From assembly GCF_008275125.1 (NCBI RefSeq), contig NZ_CP043473.1:3348001-3412000 (forward strand): a stretch of 64,000 bases of DNA, given 5' to 3'. Origin of the DNA: Chromobacterium paludis. Its GTDB lineage: Bacteria; Pseudomonadota; Gammaproteobacteria; Burkholderiales; Chromobacteriaceae. This document shows, in pieces, positions 26,029 through 34,829 of the stretch. The notes below the pieces were generated by a model. The model did not search any database, was not told the DNA's origin, and saw nothing but the letters and a program-made list of their open reading frames with translations. The position numbers and the translations under genes were made by a program. Position 1 is the stretch's first letter; each line of letters begins with the position of its first letter.

Positions 26029-27789
26029 TTAAAAGGCCAGGCCCAGGCTGAGATTCCAACGGATCTTGCCGTCGCTCTCCGCCTTGGCGATATCGAAAGA
26101 CAGCGGCGCCACCGGGCTCATCCAGCGCAGACCGACGCCGTTGGCGTGCATGGGCTGGAAGCCCTTCCAGCTGTCGCCGGCATTGCCGGCGTCGGAAAAC
26201 AGCGCCAGATACCAGGCCGGCTTGAGCGGGATCTGGTATTCCACGCTGCCGGTGGCCACCACGCGGCCGCCCAGCACCGAGGCGTTGGGGCCGGGCAGGC
26301 CCAGGCTCTGGTAGTCGTAGCCGCGCACGCTGTTGGCGCCGCCGGCGCGGAACAGCAAAGCGGACGGCACCTCGGCGCCATCCTTGGCCCACACCTGGCC
26401 CAGCTCGATGCGGCCGACGAAAGTGCCGTACTTGGGGAAGGGCGACCAATAGCCCACCGCACGGCCATAGCCTCGCACAATCGAGGTGGAGGAGCCCAGC
26501 AGGCCCAGCGAGCCGGACAGGCGCCCGTCCAGCAGGTAGCCGCTGCGCGGCCGCATCGGATCGTCCACCGCGCGCTGGGTCCAGCCATACACCAGCTGGG
26601 TGACATGGGTGTCGCGCGAGGTGATGCCGCCGGCTTCTTCGCTTTCTTTCAAAAACTCCACGCCCAGGCGCGACTCGATATTGCCGCGGCTGCGCACGCG
26701 CCAGGCGCCGGCATCCACGGTATTGGTCTTCAAGCCCTGCACGTCTTCGGACTTGAATGAGCTGGTGAGGGAGTGGGAATAGCCGTCGCGCGCGCGCGGG
26801 AAACCCAGGCCGAAGCTGACTGACTGTTGCTCGCGCTTCCAGTCCAGCAGCATGGAACCGGTATAGCCGCGCTTGAAGATGTTGTAGTGATCGTAGCCGA
26901 CGCGCACGCCGGGGCCGACGTCGGAATCGTAGGTCAGACCCAGCTCCAGCTTCTGCCGCGGCAGCTCCACCACGTCCACGTTCACCGGCACCTTGTCGTC
27001 CACCACGTGATCGAAATCGGCGCTGACGATGACCGAGGAGAACTGCGGCGTCTGGTCCAGCGCGGCCTGGTAGGCCAGCAGCTTGTCCTGGCTGTACGGC
27101 GAACCGTTGTTGAAATCGGCCAGGCCGGTCACCAGCTTCCACGGATAGCGCTGCAGGCCGGCCACCTTGATGCGGCCAAAGCGGATCAGCGGCCCGCTGT
27201 CCACCGCCACATCCAGCGTGGCGCGGTTGCTGGCCGGATCTATCCTGGCTTCGCTCTTGACGATGCGCGCCCTGGGAAAGCGGTCGGCCTGCACCTTGCG
27301 CAGGATGGCGCGCTTGCTGGCAGCCCAGTCTTCCTGCCGATACGGCGCCCCCAAGGGCAGCGCCCACGCCTCCAGCACCTGGGCGAAACGCTGCTGGTAA
27401 TCGTCCTGATGGCGGATGGCGCCGTCCAGCCGGAGGGTGACATCATCGATCAAGACCGGCGGTCCCGGCTCCACCTTGAGCACCACGCGATTTCCCGCCT
27501 CCCGCGCCGCCTCCACCCGGGCGTGGAAATAGCCCTCGGTCTCCAGCAGCTTCCGCGCCTCGTCCGGCGCGCCCTTGACCAGCGCGTCCAGCCAGGACGA
27601 GTCGATGTCCGGGTCCTTTTGCCCACTCACCAGCTCCAGATTGTCGCGCAGCAGCGACGCCAGCCCGGCCGGCGCCTGGATGTCCACCGTGTAATCCAAG
27701 GCATGGGCAGGAGCGGCGAGCAAGGCAGCCACCAGCGCCAGCGGCGCGCGACGAAGGATGGGGAGGGGAAAGAAAAAAACGCTTGGCAT
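26029..27789 (-). CDS. tamA: TamA, BamA-family outer-membrane protein
   Basis: An Omp85-family outer-membrane protein with a signal peptide (MPSVFFFPLPILRRAPLALV, cleavage likely after AHA). N-terminal POTRA domains follow (LLETEGYFHARVEA; SGPLIRFGRIKVAGLQRYPW), then a C-terminal 16-strand barrel with VRGYDYQSLGLPGPNASVLG, the conserved VRGY element. It partners TamB, encoded 6 bp downstream. The ATG at 27789 is used because it begins a good signal peptide. An upstream frame to 27834 would add 15 residues before it. Confidence 0.93.
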   Translation of the reverse strand: MPSVFFFPLPILRRAPLALVAALLAAPAHALDYTVDIQAPAGLASLLRDNLELVSGQKDPDIDSSWLDALVKGAPDEARKLLETEGYFHARVEAAREAGNRVVLKVEPGPPVLIDDVTLRLDGAIRHQDDYQQRFAQVLEAWALPLGAPYRQEDWAASKRAILRKVQADRFPRARIVKSEARIDPASNRATLDVAVDSGPLIRFGRIKVAGLQRYPWKLVTGLADFNNGSPYSQDKLLAYQAALDQTPQFSSVIVSADFDHVVDDKVPVNVDVVELPRQKLELGLTYDSDVGPGVRVGYDHYNIFKRGYTGSMLLDWKREQQSVSFGLGFPRARDGYSHSLTSSFKSEDVQGLKTNTVDAGAWRVRSRGNIESRLGVEFLKESEEAGGITSRDTHVTQLVYGWTQRAVDDPMRPRSGYLLDGRLSGSLGLLGSSTSIVRGYGRAVGYWSPFPKYGTFVGRIELGQVWAKDGAEVPSALLFRAGGANSVRGYDYQSLGLPGPNASVLGGRVVATGSVEYQIPLKPAWYLALFSDAGNAGDSWKGFQPMHANGVGLRWMSPVAPLSFDIAKAESDGKIRWNLSLGLAF

Positions 27790-28111
27790 GGTCGAATTCA
27801 CAGGGCGATGCAGCATGGTAACGGAACTCGCCAAGGCTGGCGACTCGTTCCACGCGGGGGAAACAAGCCTTGTCAGACCGCTGCGACAGCCCGGGAGTTC
27901 AGCGCTGGCGCAACAATGACGCGGGGGTTAAACATCTCCGGCATCGGACACACGTCTCCCATCCTGCGGGCTGTGCCGCCCGGCACTCCGCAGCCGGCCT
28001 CTTTATGCAAGTTTGATGCGCTGCGACCAGACTTCTACAGGAATTTAATGGCCCCATCACTACAGTGCGGACTGAGGATGGACTTCAACCACTCGCAACG
28101 GAGCGATGCCC
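27790..28111. other. Intergenic stretch, no gene recognised
   Basis: This stretch lies between divergent tamA and the small plus-strand ORF. It has no family-like ORF and no RNA I recognise. It must hold the tamA promoter on minus and a promoter for the small ORF on plus. AT-richer patches occur around 28000-28060. Confidence 0.45.
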
Positions 28112-28333
28112 ATGTCCGCGCTGATCAAGGAAACCAGCCTGCCGGCAGAACCGGAGCCAGGAAGCCGCAAGCGGCTCATGCATTTTCTGACTCACGAAAA
28201 ACGCTGCTGGCGCCGTCTGGCCTATTGGCTGAGGCAGTTTCAAACCGAAAACCGTCCGCCGCCGCGCTGCTACGCTTGGCGCGCCGCGCCGGACGACTAC
28301 CCGCAAGACCACGAAGACCTGATGCTGCACTGA
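28112..28333 (+). CDS. Small basic protein of unknown function
   Basis: A 73-residue ORF, MSALIKETSLPAEPEPGSRK to EDLMLH. GGAG lies 8 bp upstream of the ATG at 28112; an ATG two codons earlier is also in frame. Codon third positions are GC-rich like real genes nearby. The middle (MHFLTHEKRCWRRLAYWLRQ) is basic and aromatic, possibly an amphipathic helix. I recognise no family. It ends 18 bp before the convergent HAD gene. Confidence 0.5.
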   Translation: MSALIKETSLPAEPEPGSRKRLMHFLTHEKRCWRRLAYWLRQFQTENRPPPRCYAWRAAPDDYPQDHEDLMLH

Positions 28334-28350
28334 ACCGAGGGCCGCGCGCC

Positions 28351-28998
28351 TTATGTCCGCGCCAGCCTGCCGGGCAGCTCCGCCATGTCGACAAAGGTTG
28401 CCGCCGCGCCGGCCGACATCAGGTTCTCTCGCGGCGTCAGCGCGGCATAGCCCCATACCGTCATGCCGGCGGCCGCGCCGGCTCGCACGCCGGTCGGCGT
28501 ATCCTCTATCACCAGGCAACGCGCCGGGGCGACGCCCAGGCTGCGCGACGCATGCAAAAACACGTCCGGCGCCGGCTTGGGCAAGGCCACGTCCTGCGCG
28601 CTGAACATCCGCGTCTCGAAGCGCGGCAGCAGCCCCGTCAGGCCCAGCGTGCTCCGCATCTTGCCATGACTGCCGTTGGACGCCACGCAAAACGGCAGCG
28701 GCAAGGCCGCCAACATGGCCGGCACGCCGGGCACTACCGTCAAGCCCGCCTCCAGCGCCGCCTGGCTGCGCCGACGATAGGCGGCCTCAAAGCCCGCGGG
28801 AGGCGGCATGCCCAGCCTTTCCTCTATCTGCCGCAGGCATTGCGCCATGGACAGGCCGACAAACTGATCGAACATGTCCTGCAAGGTCACGGCCAGGCCC
28901 AGCTCGTTGAGCATGGCGGCAAACACGCGGTTGGTCAGGCGTTCGCTGTCCACCAGCACACCGTCGCAGTCAAAAATCACCAGATCGAAAACGGACAT
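28351..28998 (-). CDS. HAD-superfamily phosphatase, beta-phosphoglucomutase-like
   Basis: A 215-residue cytoplasmic phosphatase of the HAD IA subclass. Motif I is FDCDGVLVDSE (nucleophile and acid/base Asp), motif II VASNGSHGK, motif III Lys in ALPKPAPDVFL, and motif IV VIEDTPTGVRAGAAAGM. The helical cap contains QDMFDQFVGLSMAQCL. It resembles YieH-type sugar-phosphate phosphatases. The substrate cannot be read from sequence. ATG at 28998 is preferred over TTG at 29001. Confidence 0.85.
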   Translation of the reverse strand: MSVFDLVIFDCDGVLVDSERLTNRVFAAMLNELGLAVTLQDMFDQFVGLSMAQCLRQIEERLGMPPPAGFEAAYRRRSQAALEAGLTVVPGVPAMLAALPLPFCVASNGSHGKMRSTLGLTGLLPRFETRMFSAQDVALPKPAPDVFLHASRSLGVAPARCLVIEDTPTGVRAGAAAGMTVWGYAALTPRENLMSAGAAATFVDMAELPGRLART

Positions 28999-29109
28999 CA
29001 AGATCTTCCGGCAAAAATCCGATCATGCCATTGACGTGGAGAAAGAGCTGGCGGCAGGAACGCCGAGCGCCCCTCGCCACGCTGGCGGAGCGCCCATACT
29101 CCGCCTTAT

Positions 29110-30093
29110 TCAAAGCGCCACCACGATTTTCCCGCCAGCGGCTTGCTGGTCCAGCAGCCGATGCGCGGCCTGAATCTCCTCGAAAGGAAACACGCTGGCG
29201 GGCTTGGCTGGAATGCCGCCGCTTTCCGCCCACTCGATGATTTGCTGAAACGGGATCTCGCCAAGCGGATACTCCGCGCCGCCAAAAACCAGGGCGCTGG
29301 CGAAAAAGCTCAGATGGCGGCCGCTAGGCAAGTGAGCCATGGGATCGAATGCGGCAAGCGGCTCATGCCCGCCTAAAAAGCCCGCCACGCACACGCGGCC
29401 GTTCCGCTTGGCCAAGCGCAGCGAATCCAGCATGGTGGACGTGCCGACCAGATCCAGCACCTTGTCCACGCCTTGGGCTTTGGCATCCGCCATCTGGCTG
29501 GATAACGAAGGCGATTCCACCCAGACTTCATCCGCGCCCAAGCGGCGCGCGGCTTCGAACCTGGATGCCTGTCTGACCGTGGCGATGACGCTGGCGCCGC
29601 GCAGCTTTGCCAGCGCAAGCGCAGCCTGCCCCAGCGCGGAGAGCGCCCCGCGGATCAGCAGCGTGTCGTCCTTTTGCAGCGCCAGATTGTCATGCAAGCA
29701 TGTCCAGGCCGTGGCGTACGATTCGGGCAAGGCCGCCAGCTCGGCCCAGCTCAGCGAGGTCTGGATCGGCACGACATGGCTGGCCGGCACGCTGACCCAT
29801 TCCGCATAGCTGCCGTTGCGGCTGCGTCCCATGCCGCCCATCAAGGCGATGACCGCCTGGCCATGGCTGAGCCGCCCGCTGGGGTCATGCTCCACCTCCC
29901 CCGCGCACTCAATGCCGGAAATGGCAGCAACCTCGCCCCATACGCCTTGGCGGAAATACTGTTCCGCACGGTTCAGGCCGAAGGCGCGCACCCTTAGCAA
30001 TACGTCGCCGTTTGCGGCGATAGGCTTGGGCACGTCCTGAATCTGCAATTGTTCCGGTCCGCCGTATTGCTGTCTCACGATGGCGCGCATCAT
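29110..30093 (-). CDS. Zinc-independent alcohol dehydrogenase / quinone oxidoreductase family
   Basis: A 327-residue NADPH-dependent medium-chain reductase. The N-terminal GroES-like domain begins MMRAIVRQQYGGPEQLQIQD. The Rossmann part has TLLIRGALSALGQAALALAK, a variant of the GxGxxG NADP loop. Structural-zinc cysteines of classical ADH are absent, as in quinone oxidoreductases. AGAGGAG lies 6 bp before the ATG. It is divergent from the LysR gene at 30195, which probably controls it. The substrate is unknown. Confidence 0.85.
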   Translation of the reverse strand: MMRAIVRQQYGGPEQLQIQDVPKPIAANGDVLLRVRAFGLNRAEQYFRQGVWGEVAAISGIECAGEVEHDPSGRLSHGQAVIALMGGMGRSRNGSYAEWVSVPASHVVPIQTSLSWAELAALPESYATAWTCLHDNLALQKDDTLLIRGALSALGQAALALAKLRGASVIATVRQASRFEAARRLGADEVWVESPSLSSQMADAKAQGVDKVLDLVGTSTMLDSLRLAKRNGRVCVAGFLGGHEPLAAFDPMAHLPSGRHLSFFASALVFGGAEYPLGEIPFQQIIEWAESGGIPAKPASVFPFEEIQAAHRLLDQQAAGGKIVVAL

Positions 30094-30194
30094 GTCTGCT
30101 CCTCTGTGTTCAATGGATGGTGAGGGCAGTCTAGCGAGGCCTTTGTTTTATAAAAATTTAAAAGATTGGCAAAAGAATGTAAGATTTAATAACA

Positions 30195-31079
30195 ATGGAT
30201 TTTACCCTACATGAACTCGCGTGCCTGGATGCGGTGCTGAGCGAGGGCAGTTTTCAGGCGGCTGCGCAGAAGCTGCATCGCAGCCACCCCGCCATACATA
30301 CTGCGGTCAAGAATCTGGAACAGCGCATCGGCTTGGTTTTGCTGGACCGGACCCATTATCGCGTCCGGCTGACGCCGGCCGGAGAGGCTTTTCATCGCCA
30401 AGCGCAGGCGCTGTTGCGTCAAGCCGCCGGCTTGAATGCGATATGCGAGCAGCTGCAACGGGGCGAGGAAACCGACCTGCGCGTGGTCATCGGCGATGTG
30501 ACCCCGACGACGGAGGCCTTGAGCCTGCTGAAGCGTTTTTTCCAGAACTGGCCGCGCACCCGGCTGCATTTGCACTTCGAGGTGATTGGCGGGCCGTGGG
30601 AGCGTTTGCTGGCAGAAGAAGCGGACCTGATCCTGCACCATATCGACAAATCCGATACCCGCTTTGAATGGGTCGATCTGTTTCCGGTGGACGTGGTGCC
30701 GGTGATCGCGCCCAGCTTGCTGGCGGGCCGAACGCCTGCCGAGATGCGCCCGGACGCGATGCGCGAACTCGTTCAAGTGATCATCCGGGACTCCGCCCGC
30801 GCGCCAGGCAGGGATTACTTTCTGATCCAGGATGCCGCCAACTGGACCGTGGCGGACCAACATACCAAAAAGGGCCTGATTCTGGAGGGCATGGGATGGG
30901 GCCATATGCCGCTGCATCTGGTGCGCGATGAGCTGGCCAGCGGGGCCTTGCTGTCGCTGGAAGGACGCCATTTCCATCGCAGCCGCTTGGACATTGTCGC
31001 GGCAAGGCTCAGCAGCCGCGCCCCAGGGCCGGTGGCAGCCGCCTTATGGGATTATCTGTCGAATGCGCGAAGCCAGTGA
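30195..31079 (+). CDS. LysR-family transcriptional regulator
   Basis: A 294-residue LysR protein. The N-terminal helix-turn-helix is AVLSEGSFQAAAQKLHRSHP followed by AIHTAVKNLEQRIGLVLLDR. The remainder is a substrate-binding-protein-like effector domain. The first residues MDFTLHELACLDAVLSEGSF are in the usual place. The 100-bp region shared with the divergent oxidoreductase is strongly AT-rich (30140-30194) and has no clear ribosome binding site before this ATG. Confidence 0.9.
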   Translation: MDFTLHELACLDAVLSEGSFQAAAQKLHRSHPAIHTAVKNLEQRIGLVLLDRTHYRVRLTPAGEAFHRQAQALLRQAAGLNAICEQLQRGEETDLRVVIGDVTPTTEALSLLKRFFQNWPRTRLHLHFEVIGGPWERLLAEEADLILHHIDKSDTRFEWVDLFPVDVVPVIAPSLLAGRTPAEMRPDAMRELVQVIIRDSARAPGRDYFLIQDAANWTVADQHTKKGLILEGMGWGHMPLHLVRDELASGALLSLEGRHFHRSRLDIVAARLSSRAPGPVAAALWDYLSNARSQ

Positions 31080-31145
31080 GGGGGCGCTTATCCTCGTATC
31101 CTTTGGATCCTTATCCGTTCGGTCCCACGCAATCGGCTTACCACA

Positions 31146-31868
31146 TCATTCAAACAGATAACGCACGGGCACCGCAGCCATCCTCCCGGCCAAATGCTCC
31201 AGTGATGAAATCTGCCGATACGCCATCGCCTCCCCCTCCGGCCAAGCGTGAAAACCGCTCAGCCAGACCGGCATCATGCCCGCGCGCGACGCGCCCAACA
31301 CATCGTTGAATGGGTGATCGCCCACATACCAACATGACTCCAACGGCACGCCGAGGGCTTCAGCCGCCAGCCGGAAAATCGCCGCATCCGGCTTGCTCGC
31401 GCCAGCGGACTCCGAGCTGACCGTCAGTTCGATGGCCGACGCGAACGGCAAACACGCCACTTTCTCCAGCCGGGTTCGATGGCTGCCGTTAGAGATCACT
31501 CCGATGCGGACGCCATTCTCACGCAAATAGGCCACCGCTTCCGCTGCGCCGGGCATCGCCGCGGTGCAAACGGCGTTGTAGCGCTCCCAATGCGCCAGCA
31601 ACGCGTCCTGCTCCACTTCTTGCCGCCAGGCTATCTCCGTCTTCAAACCATGGGACACCGCTTGCTTGATTGAAACGAACGGCGAGCCGGCCGGCAGGTA
31701 GCCGCCGTTATCGCAACGCTTGATCACCTGTGCGGCCTGCTCCGCCCCGCCGGAAGCGATGGCATGGTCGAAATCGCGCCAGAATTGGAGGGCGTAAAGA
31801 TCGATGCTGTCGTTCCGGTGCACCAGGGTGTTGTCCAGATCGAAGAAAACGGCTTGCGGCAGTGTCAT
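31146..31868 (-). CDS. HAD-superfamily hydrolase, YjjG-like
   Basis: A 240-residue HAD IA phosphatase. Motif I is FFDLDNTLVHRNDS, motif II VISNGSHRTR, motif III the Lys in GASKPDAAIF, and motif IV YVGDHPFNDVLGASRAGM. The cap is helical. The nearest known group is nucleotidase or sugar-phosphate phosphatase of YjjG type, and the substrate is not determinable. It is a single gene, convergent with the LysR gene. Confidence 0.83.
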   Translation of the reverse strand: MTLPQAVFFDLDNTLVHRNDSIDLYALQFWRDFDHAIASGGAEQAAQVIKRCDNGGYLPAGSPFVSIKQAVSHGLKTEIAWRQEVEQDALLAHWERYNAVCTAAMPGAAEAVAYLRENGVRIGVISNGSHRTRLEKVACLPFASAIELTVSSESAGASKPDAAIFRLAAEALGVPLESCWYVGDHPFNDVLGASRAGMMPVWLSGFHAWPEGEAMAYRQISSLEHLAGRMAAVPVRYLFE

Positions 31869-32053
31869 AGCGGAAACTAGAGGTGAAGTGGGAACGATGG
31901 CGTGCGTGCGAACCGCATCGCCTTGGAAGCAGGAAAGGCAGCATAAGCACTATGTTGGGCTCCGGAAATCGCGCCCAAGCTTACATGGCAACTCTTATCT
32001 CAAACACGCTTGGCATGGCCTGTCGCCAAACGTTCTCTACCCAAACCGATATG

Positions 32054-32587
32054 CTAAACCACCGCCTGGAACAGCAGGCAATCATCGGCGCTCCAGACAT
32101 GCTCATCGTCTGACTGATACCCCCGCAGCCACAACACACCCTCGATGCGGCGCAGATAAAAGCCCTTGGGCACGGCAGAATCATCGCACAGCGCAGCGGA
32201 GGCCACGGTAAGCGATCCAAACGGCGCCTTGCCGCGCGTGGCCGGCTGCCCGATCGCGCCTTCCGCCTGATCCCGCCATTGCATGCGCAGGTGCGGACCG
32301 GTTTCCACAGGACACAGGCTCAGGCCAAGCGCGGCGGCATGCCGGACGATGAGAGGCCAAGTGCCGCCCTGCGCCAGCCCCAAGTCCGCCACGGACAACG
32401 CCACGCAGCGCATGGATTGAGCCTCTCCACTTGTGTCGAATCGGGCATCGTCGAACAAGGCATGGGCAAGCGGGTTCAGGCTGACGCCGCCTCTCTCCAG
32501 TTCCTCCAGCAGCGCGGCCTTACTGACACCGCCTATCCGTATCGAATGCTCCACGCCCAGTCCCCGCACACGCTGGTCAGCAACCAT
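32054..32587 (-). CDS. Conserved protein of unknown function, formerly annotated 'helicase'
   Basis: A 177-residue product starting MVADQRVRGLGVEHSIRIGG, with a strong GGAGGTAGGA 6 bp upstream that decides the start over an ATG ten codons earlier. Blocks CPVETGPHLRMQWRDQAEGA, VPKGFYLRRIEGVLWLRGY and SDDEHVWSADDCLLF look like a widespread small family often labelled helicase, but I see no Walker or helicase motifs. It appears soluble with no signal peptide. It lies downstream of the two hairpins that follow lpdA. Function unknown. Confidence 0.7.
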   Translation of the reverse strand: MVADQRVRGLGVEHSIRIGGVSKAALLEELERGGVSLNPLAHALFDDARFDTSGEAQSMRCVALSVADLGLAQGGTWPLIVRHAAALGLSLCPVETGPHLRMQWRDQAEGAIGQPATRGKAPFGSLTVASAALCDDSAVPKGFYLRRIEGVLWLRGYQSDDEHVWSADDCLLFQAVV

Positions 32588-32643
32588 TTTATTCCTACCT
32601 CCGCAGCCAAAATCCAAACATCATATCACTCAAGCAAAATAGA

Positions 32644-32673
32644 AGAGCAAGCCGCCAGGCTTGCTCTCTTTTT
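32644..32673. terminator. Terminator-like hairpin (copy 1 of a pair)
   Basis: AGAGCAAGCC (32644-32653) pairs perfectly with GGCTTGCTCT (32658-32667), loop GCCA, followed on plus by CTTTTT. On minus it is followed by TCTATTTT. The core GCAAGCCNCCAGGCTTGC is shared with the hairpin at 32794-32821. It lies upstream of the minus-strand gene at 32587. Confidence 0.6.
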
Positions 32674-32790
32674 CCCGGCTGCAATCCATTCGATGCCGGA
32701 CCCCGCGCAAGTTGGCGCTGGGCAGCAAAGCTAGGGGCGCCGCGCCTTGCACCTGCGATGGCATTGATTTGCCGTATTTCCCAGCCCAAA

Positions 32791-32821
32791 TAAAAAGGGC
32801 AAGCCCCCAGGCTTGCCCTTT
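32791..32821 (-). terminator. Rho-independent terminator of the pdh operon
   Basis: AAAGGGCAAGCC (32794-32805) pairs with GGCTTGCCCTTT (32810-32821), a 12-bp stem with loop CCCA. On the minus strand it continues TTTTTATTT (with the stem's T). It is 45 bp beyond the lpdA stop codon. Confidence 0.88.
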
Positions 32822-32865
32822 CTTCGTTCGAAAGCGATCAATCAAGACCGCCAATCAAATCAATC

Positions 32866-34671
32866 TTACTTCTTGCGTTGCGGCGGCAGGTCCGTGCAGG
32901 TGCCGTGCGCCACTTCCGCGGCCATGCCGATGGACTCGCCCATGGTCGGGTGCGGGTGGATGGTCTTGCCAATGTCGGTCGCGTCGCAACCCATCTCGAT
33001 CGCCAGGCACACCTCGCCGATCATGTCGCCGGCGTGCGGGCCGACGATGCCGCCGCCGATGATCTGGTGGCTTTCGGCGTCGAAGATCAGCTTGGTGAAG
33101 CCTTCGTCGCGGCCGTTGGCGATGGCGCGGCCGGAGGCGGCCCACGGGAACACGCCCTTCTCGATCTTCAGGCCTTGCTTCTTGGCTTCGTCTTCGGTCA
33201 CGCCCACCCAGGCCACTTCCGGATCGGTGTAGGCCACGCCCGGGATCACGCGGGCGTCGAAGTAGGACTTCATGCCGGCGCAGTTTTCCGCCGCCACGTG
33301 GCCTTCATGCACGCCCTTGTGCGCCAGCATCGGCTGGCCGACGATGTCGCCGATGGCGAAGATGTGCGGCACATTGGTGCGCTGCTGCTTGTCCACCTGG
33401 ATGAAACCGCGGTCGGTCACCGCGATGCCGGCGTTTTCCGCGCCGATCAGCTTGCCGTTCGGCGCGCGGCCGGTGGCGTACAGCACCAGATCGTAGCGTT
33501 GCGGCTCTTTCGGGGCTTGCGCGCCTTCAAAAGTCACCCACACGCCGTCGTCCTTCGGCTCCACGGCCACGGTCTTGGTGTTCAGCATGATGTTGTCGAA
33601 ACGGTGGGCGTTCCACTTCTGCCATACCTTGACCAGGTCGCGGTCGGCGCCTTGCATCAGGCCGTCCAGCATTTCCACCACGTCCAGGCGCGCGCCCAGC
33701 GTGGAGTAGACGGTGCCCATTTCCAGGCCGATGATGCCACCGCCGATGATCAGCATGCGGTCGGCCACGCCCTTCAGCTCCAGCGCGCCGGTGGAGTCCA
33801 CCACGCGCGGGTCGTTCGGGATGAACGGCAGCTTCACCACGCGGGAGCCGGCGGCGATGATGGCGTGCTTGAACTTGACGATCTTCTTCTCGCCGGACTC
33901 TTCGCGGCCCTTGCCGGTGGTCAGCGAGACTTCGATGTGGTGCGGGTCGATGAAGTGGCCGTTGCCGCGCACGATCTCCACCTTGCGCGCCTTGGCCATG
34001 CCGCCCAGGCCGCCGGTCAGCTTGGCGATGACCTTTTCCTTGTAGCCGCGCAGCATGTCGATGTCCACTTCCGGCTTGCCGAACTTGATGCCGTTGGCGG
34101 CCAGGTGGCTCACTTCGTCGATCACCGCGGCGTTGTGCAGCAGCGCCTTGGACGGGATGCAACCCACGTTCAGGCACACGCCGCCCAGGGTGGCGTAACG
34201 CTCGACGATGACCACTTTCAGGCCCAGGTCGGCCGCGCGGAAGGCGGCGGAGTAACCGCCAGGGCCGCCGCCCAGCACCATCACGTCGCATTCGATGTCG
34301 GCGCCGCCGCTATGGCTGGCGGCCACCGGAGCGGCTTGCGGGGCGAAGCCGGCTTGGGTGGTAGCGGAGGCCACACCCACGGTTTCCACCGGTTTCACTT
34401 CGGACGAGGCCGGAGCCGCGGCGGCTGCGCCGGCGGCTTCCAGAATGACCACCAGGTCGCCCTCGGACACTTTGCTGCCCACGCTCACGCGCACTTCCTT
34501 GACGGTGCCGGCGGCTTCAGCCGGCACTTCCATGGTGGCTTTGTCGGTTTCCAGCGTGATCAGGCTGGCTTCTTTTTCGATCACGTCGCCCGGCTTGACG
34601 AACACTTCGATCACGTCCACGTTGTTGTGGCCGCCGATGTCCGGGACTTTCAATTCGATCAGATTGCTCAT
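32866..34671 (-). CDS. lpdA: Dihydrolipoamide dehydrogenase (E3) with N-terminal lipoyl domain
   Basis: E3 reoxidises dihydrolipoamide of the pyruvate dehydrogenase complex with FAD and NAD. Residues 1-80 are a lipoyl domain with [15 protein letters not shown] carrying the lipoyl Lys. An Ala/Pro-rich linker follows, then the flavoprotein core: VMVLGGGPGGYSAAFRAADL (FAD), GGVCLNVGCIPSKALLH (redox cysteines), GGGIIGLEMG (NAD), and the C-terminal interface HPHPTMGESIGMA with the catalytic His-Glu. At 601 residues it is about 125 longer than plain E3. Lipoyl-bearing E3 is known in Neisseria and relatives. It is last gene of aceE-aceF-lpdA. Confidence 0.96.
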   Translation of the reverse strand: MSNLIELKVPDIGGHNNVDVIEVFVKPGDVIEKEASLITLETDKATMEVPAEAAGTVKEVRVSVGSKVSEGDLVVILEAAGAAAAAPASSEVKPVETVGVASATTQAGFAPQAAPVAASHSGGADIECDVMVLGGGPGGYSAAFRAADLGLKVVIVERYATLGGVCLNVGCIPSKALLHNAAVIDEVSHLAANGIKFGKPEVDIDMLRGYKEKVIAKLTGGLGGMAKARKVEIVRGNGHFIDPHHIEVSLTTGKGREESGEKKIVKFKHAIIAAGSRVVKLPFIPNDPRVVDSTGALELKGVADRMLIIGGGIIGLEMGTVYSTLGARLDVVEMLDGLMQGADRDLVKVWQKWNAHRFDNIMLNTKTVAVEPKDDGVWVTFEGAQAPKEPQRYDLVLYATGRAPNGKLIGAENAGIAVTDRGFIQVDKQQRTNVPHIFAIGDIVGQPMLAHKGVHEGHVAAENCAGMKSYFDARVIPGVAYTDPEVAWVGVTEDEAKKQGLKIEKGVFPWAASGRAIANGRDEGFTKLIFDAESHQIIGGGIVGPHAGDMIGEVCLAIEMGCDATDIGKTIHPHPTMGESIGMAAEVAHGTCTDLPPQRKK

Positions 34672-34737
34672 GGCTTTCCATCCGCAATATTGGGAGGCCG
34701 GCGCGGGGCCGGCCGCCTCGAGTCTGGGCTTGATGCC

Positions 34738-34774
34738 GTAGGGCGGAAGCCCGCCAAGCGGGCGCTCCGCCTAC
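34738..34774. repeat. REP-like hairpin, aceF-lpdA spacer, copy A
   Basis: An imperfect palindrome starting GTAGGGCGGAAGCCCGC and ending GCGGGCGCTCCGCCTAC. The outer GTAGGGCGGA motif recurs at 34789-34827 and 36499-36533. Confidence 0.7.
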
Positions 34775-34788
34775 CTATCCGGTAACAA

Positions 34789-34827
34789 ATGGCGGAACGC
34801 CTCGGCAAGCCGAGGCTTCCGCCCTAC
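34789..34827. repeat. REP-like hairpin, aceF-lpdA spacer, copy B
   Basis: A palindrome with arms GGCGGAACGCCTCGGC and GCCGAGGCTTCCGCC, ending CCTAC. It directly abuts the aceF stop codon. With copy A it fills the 158-bp spacer between aceF and lpdA. Confidence 0.7.
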
Positions 34828-34829
34828 GG

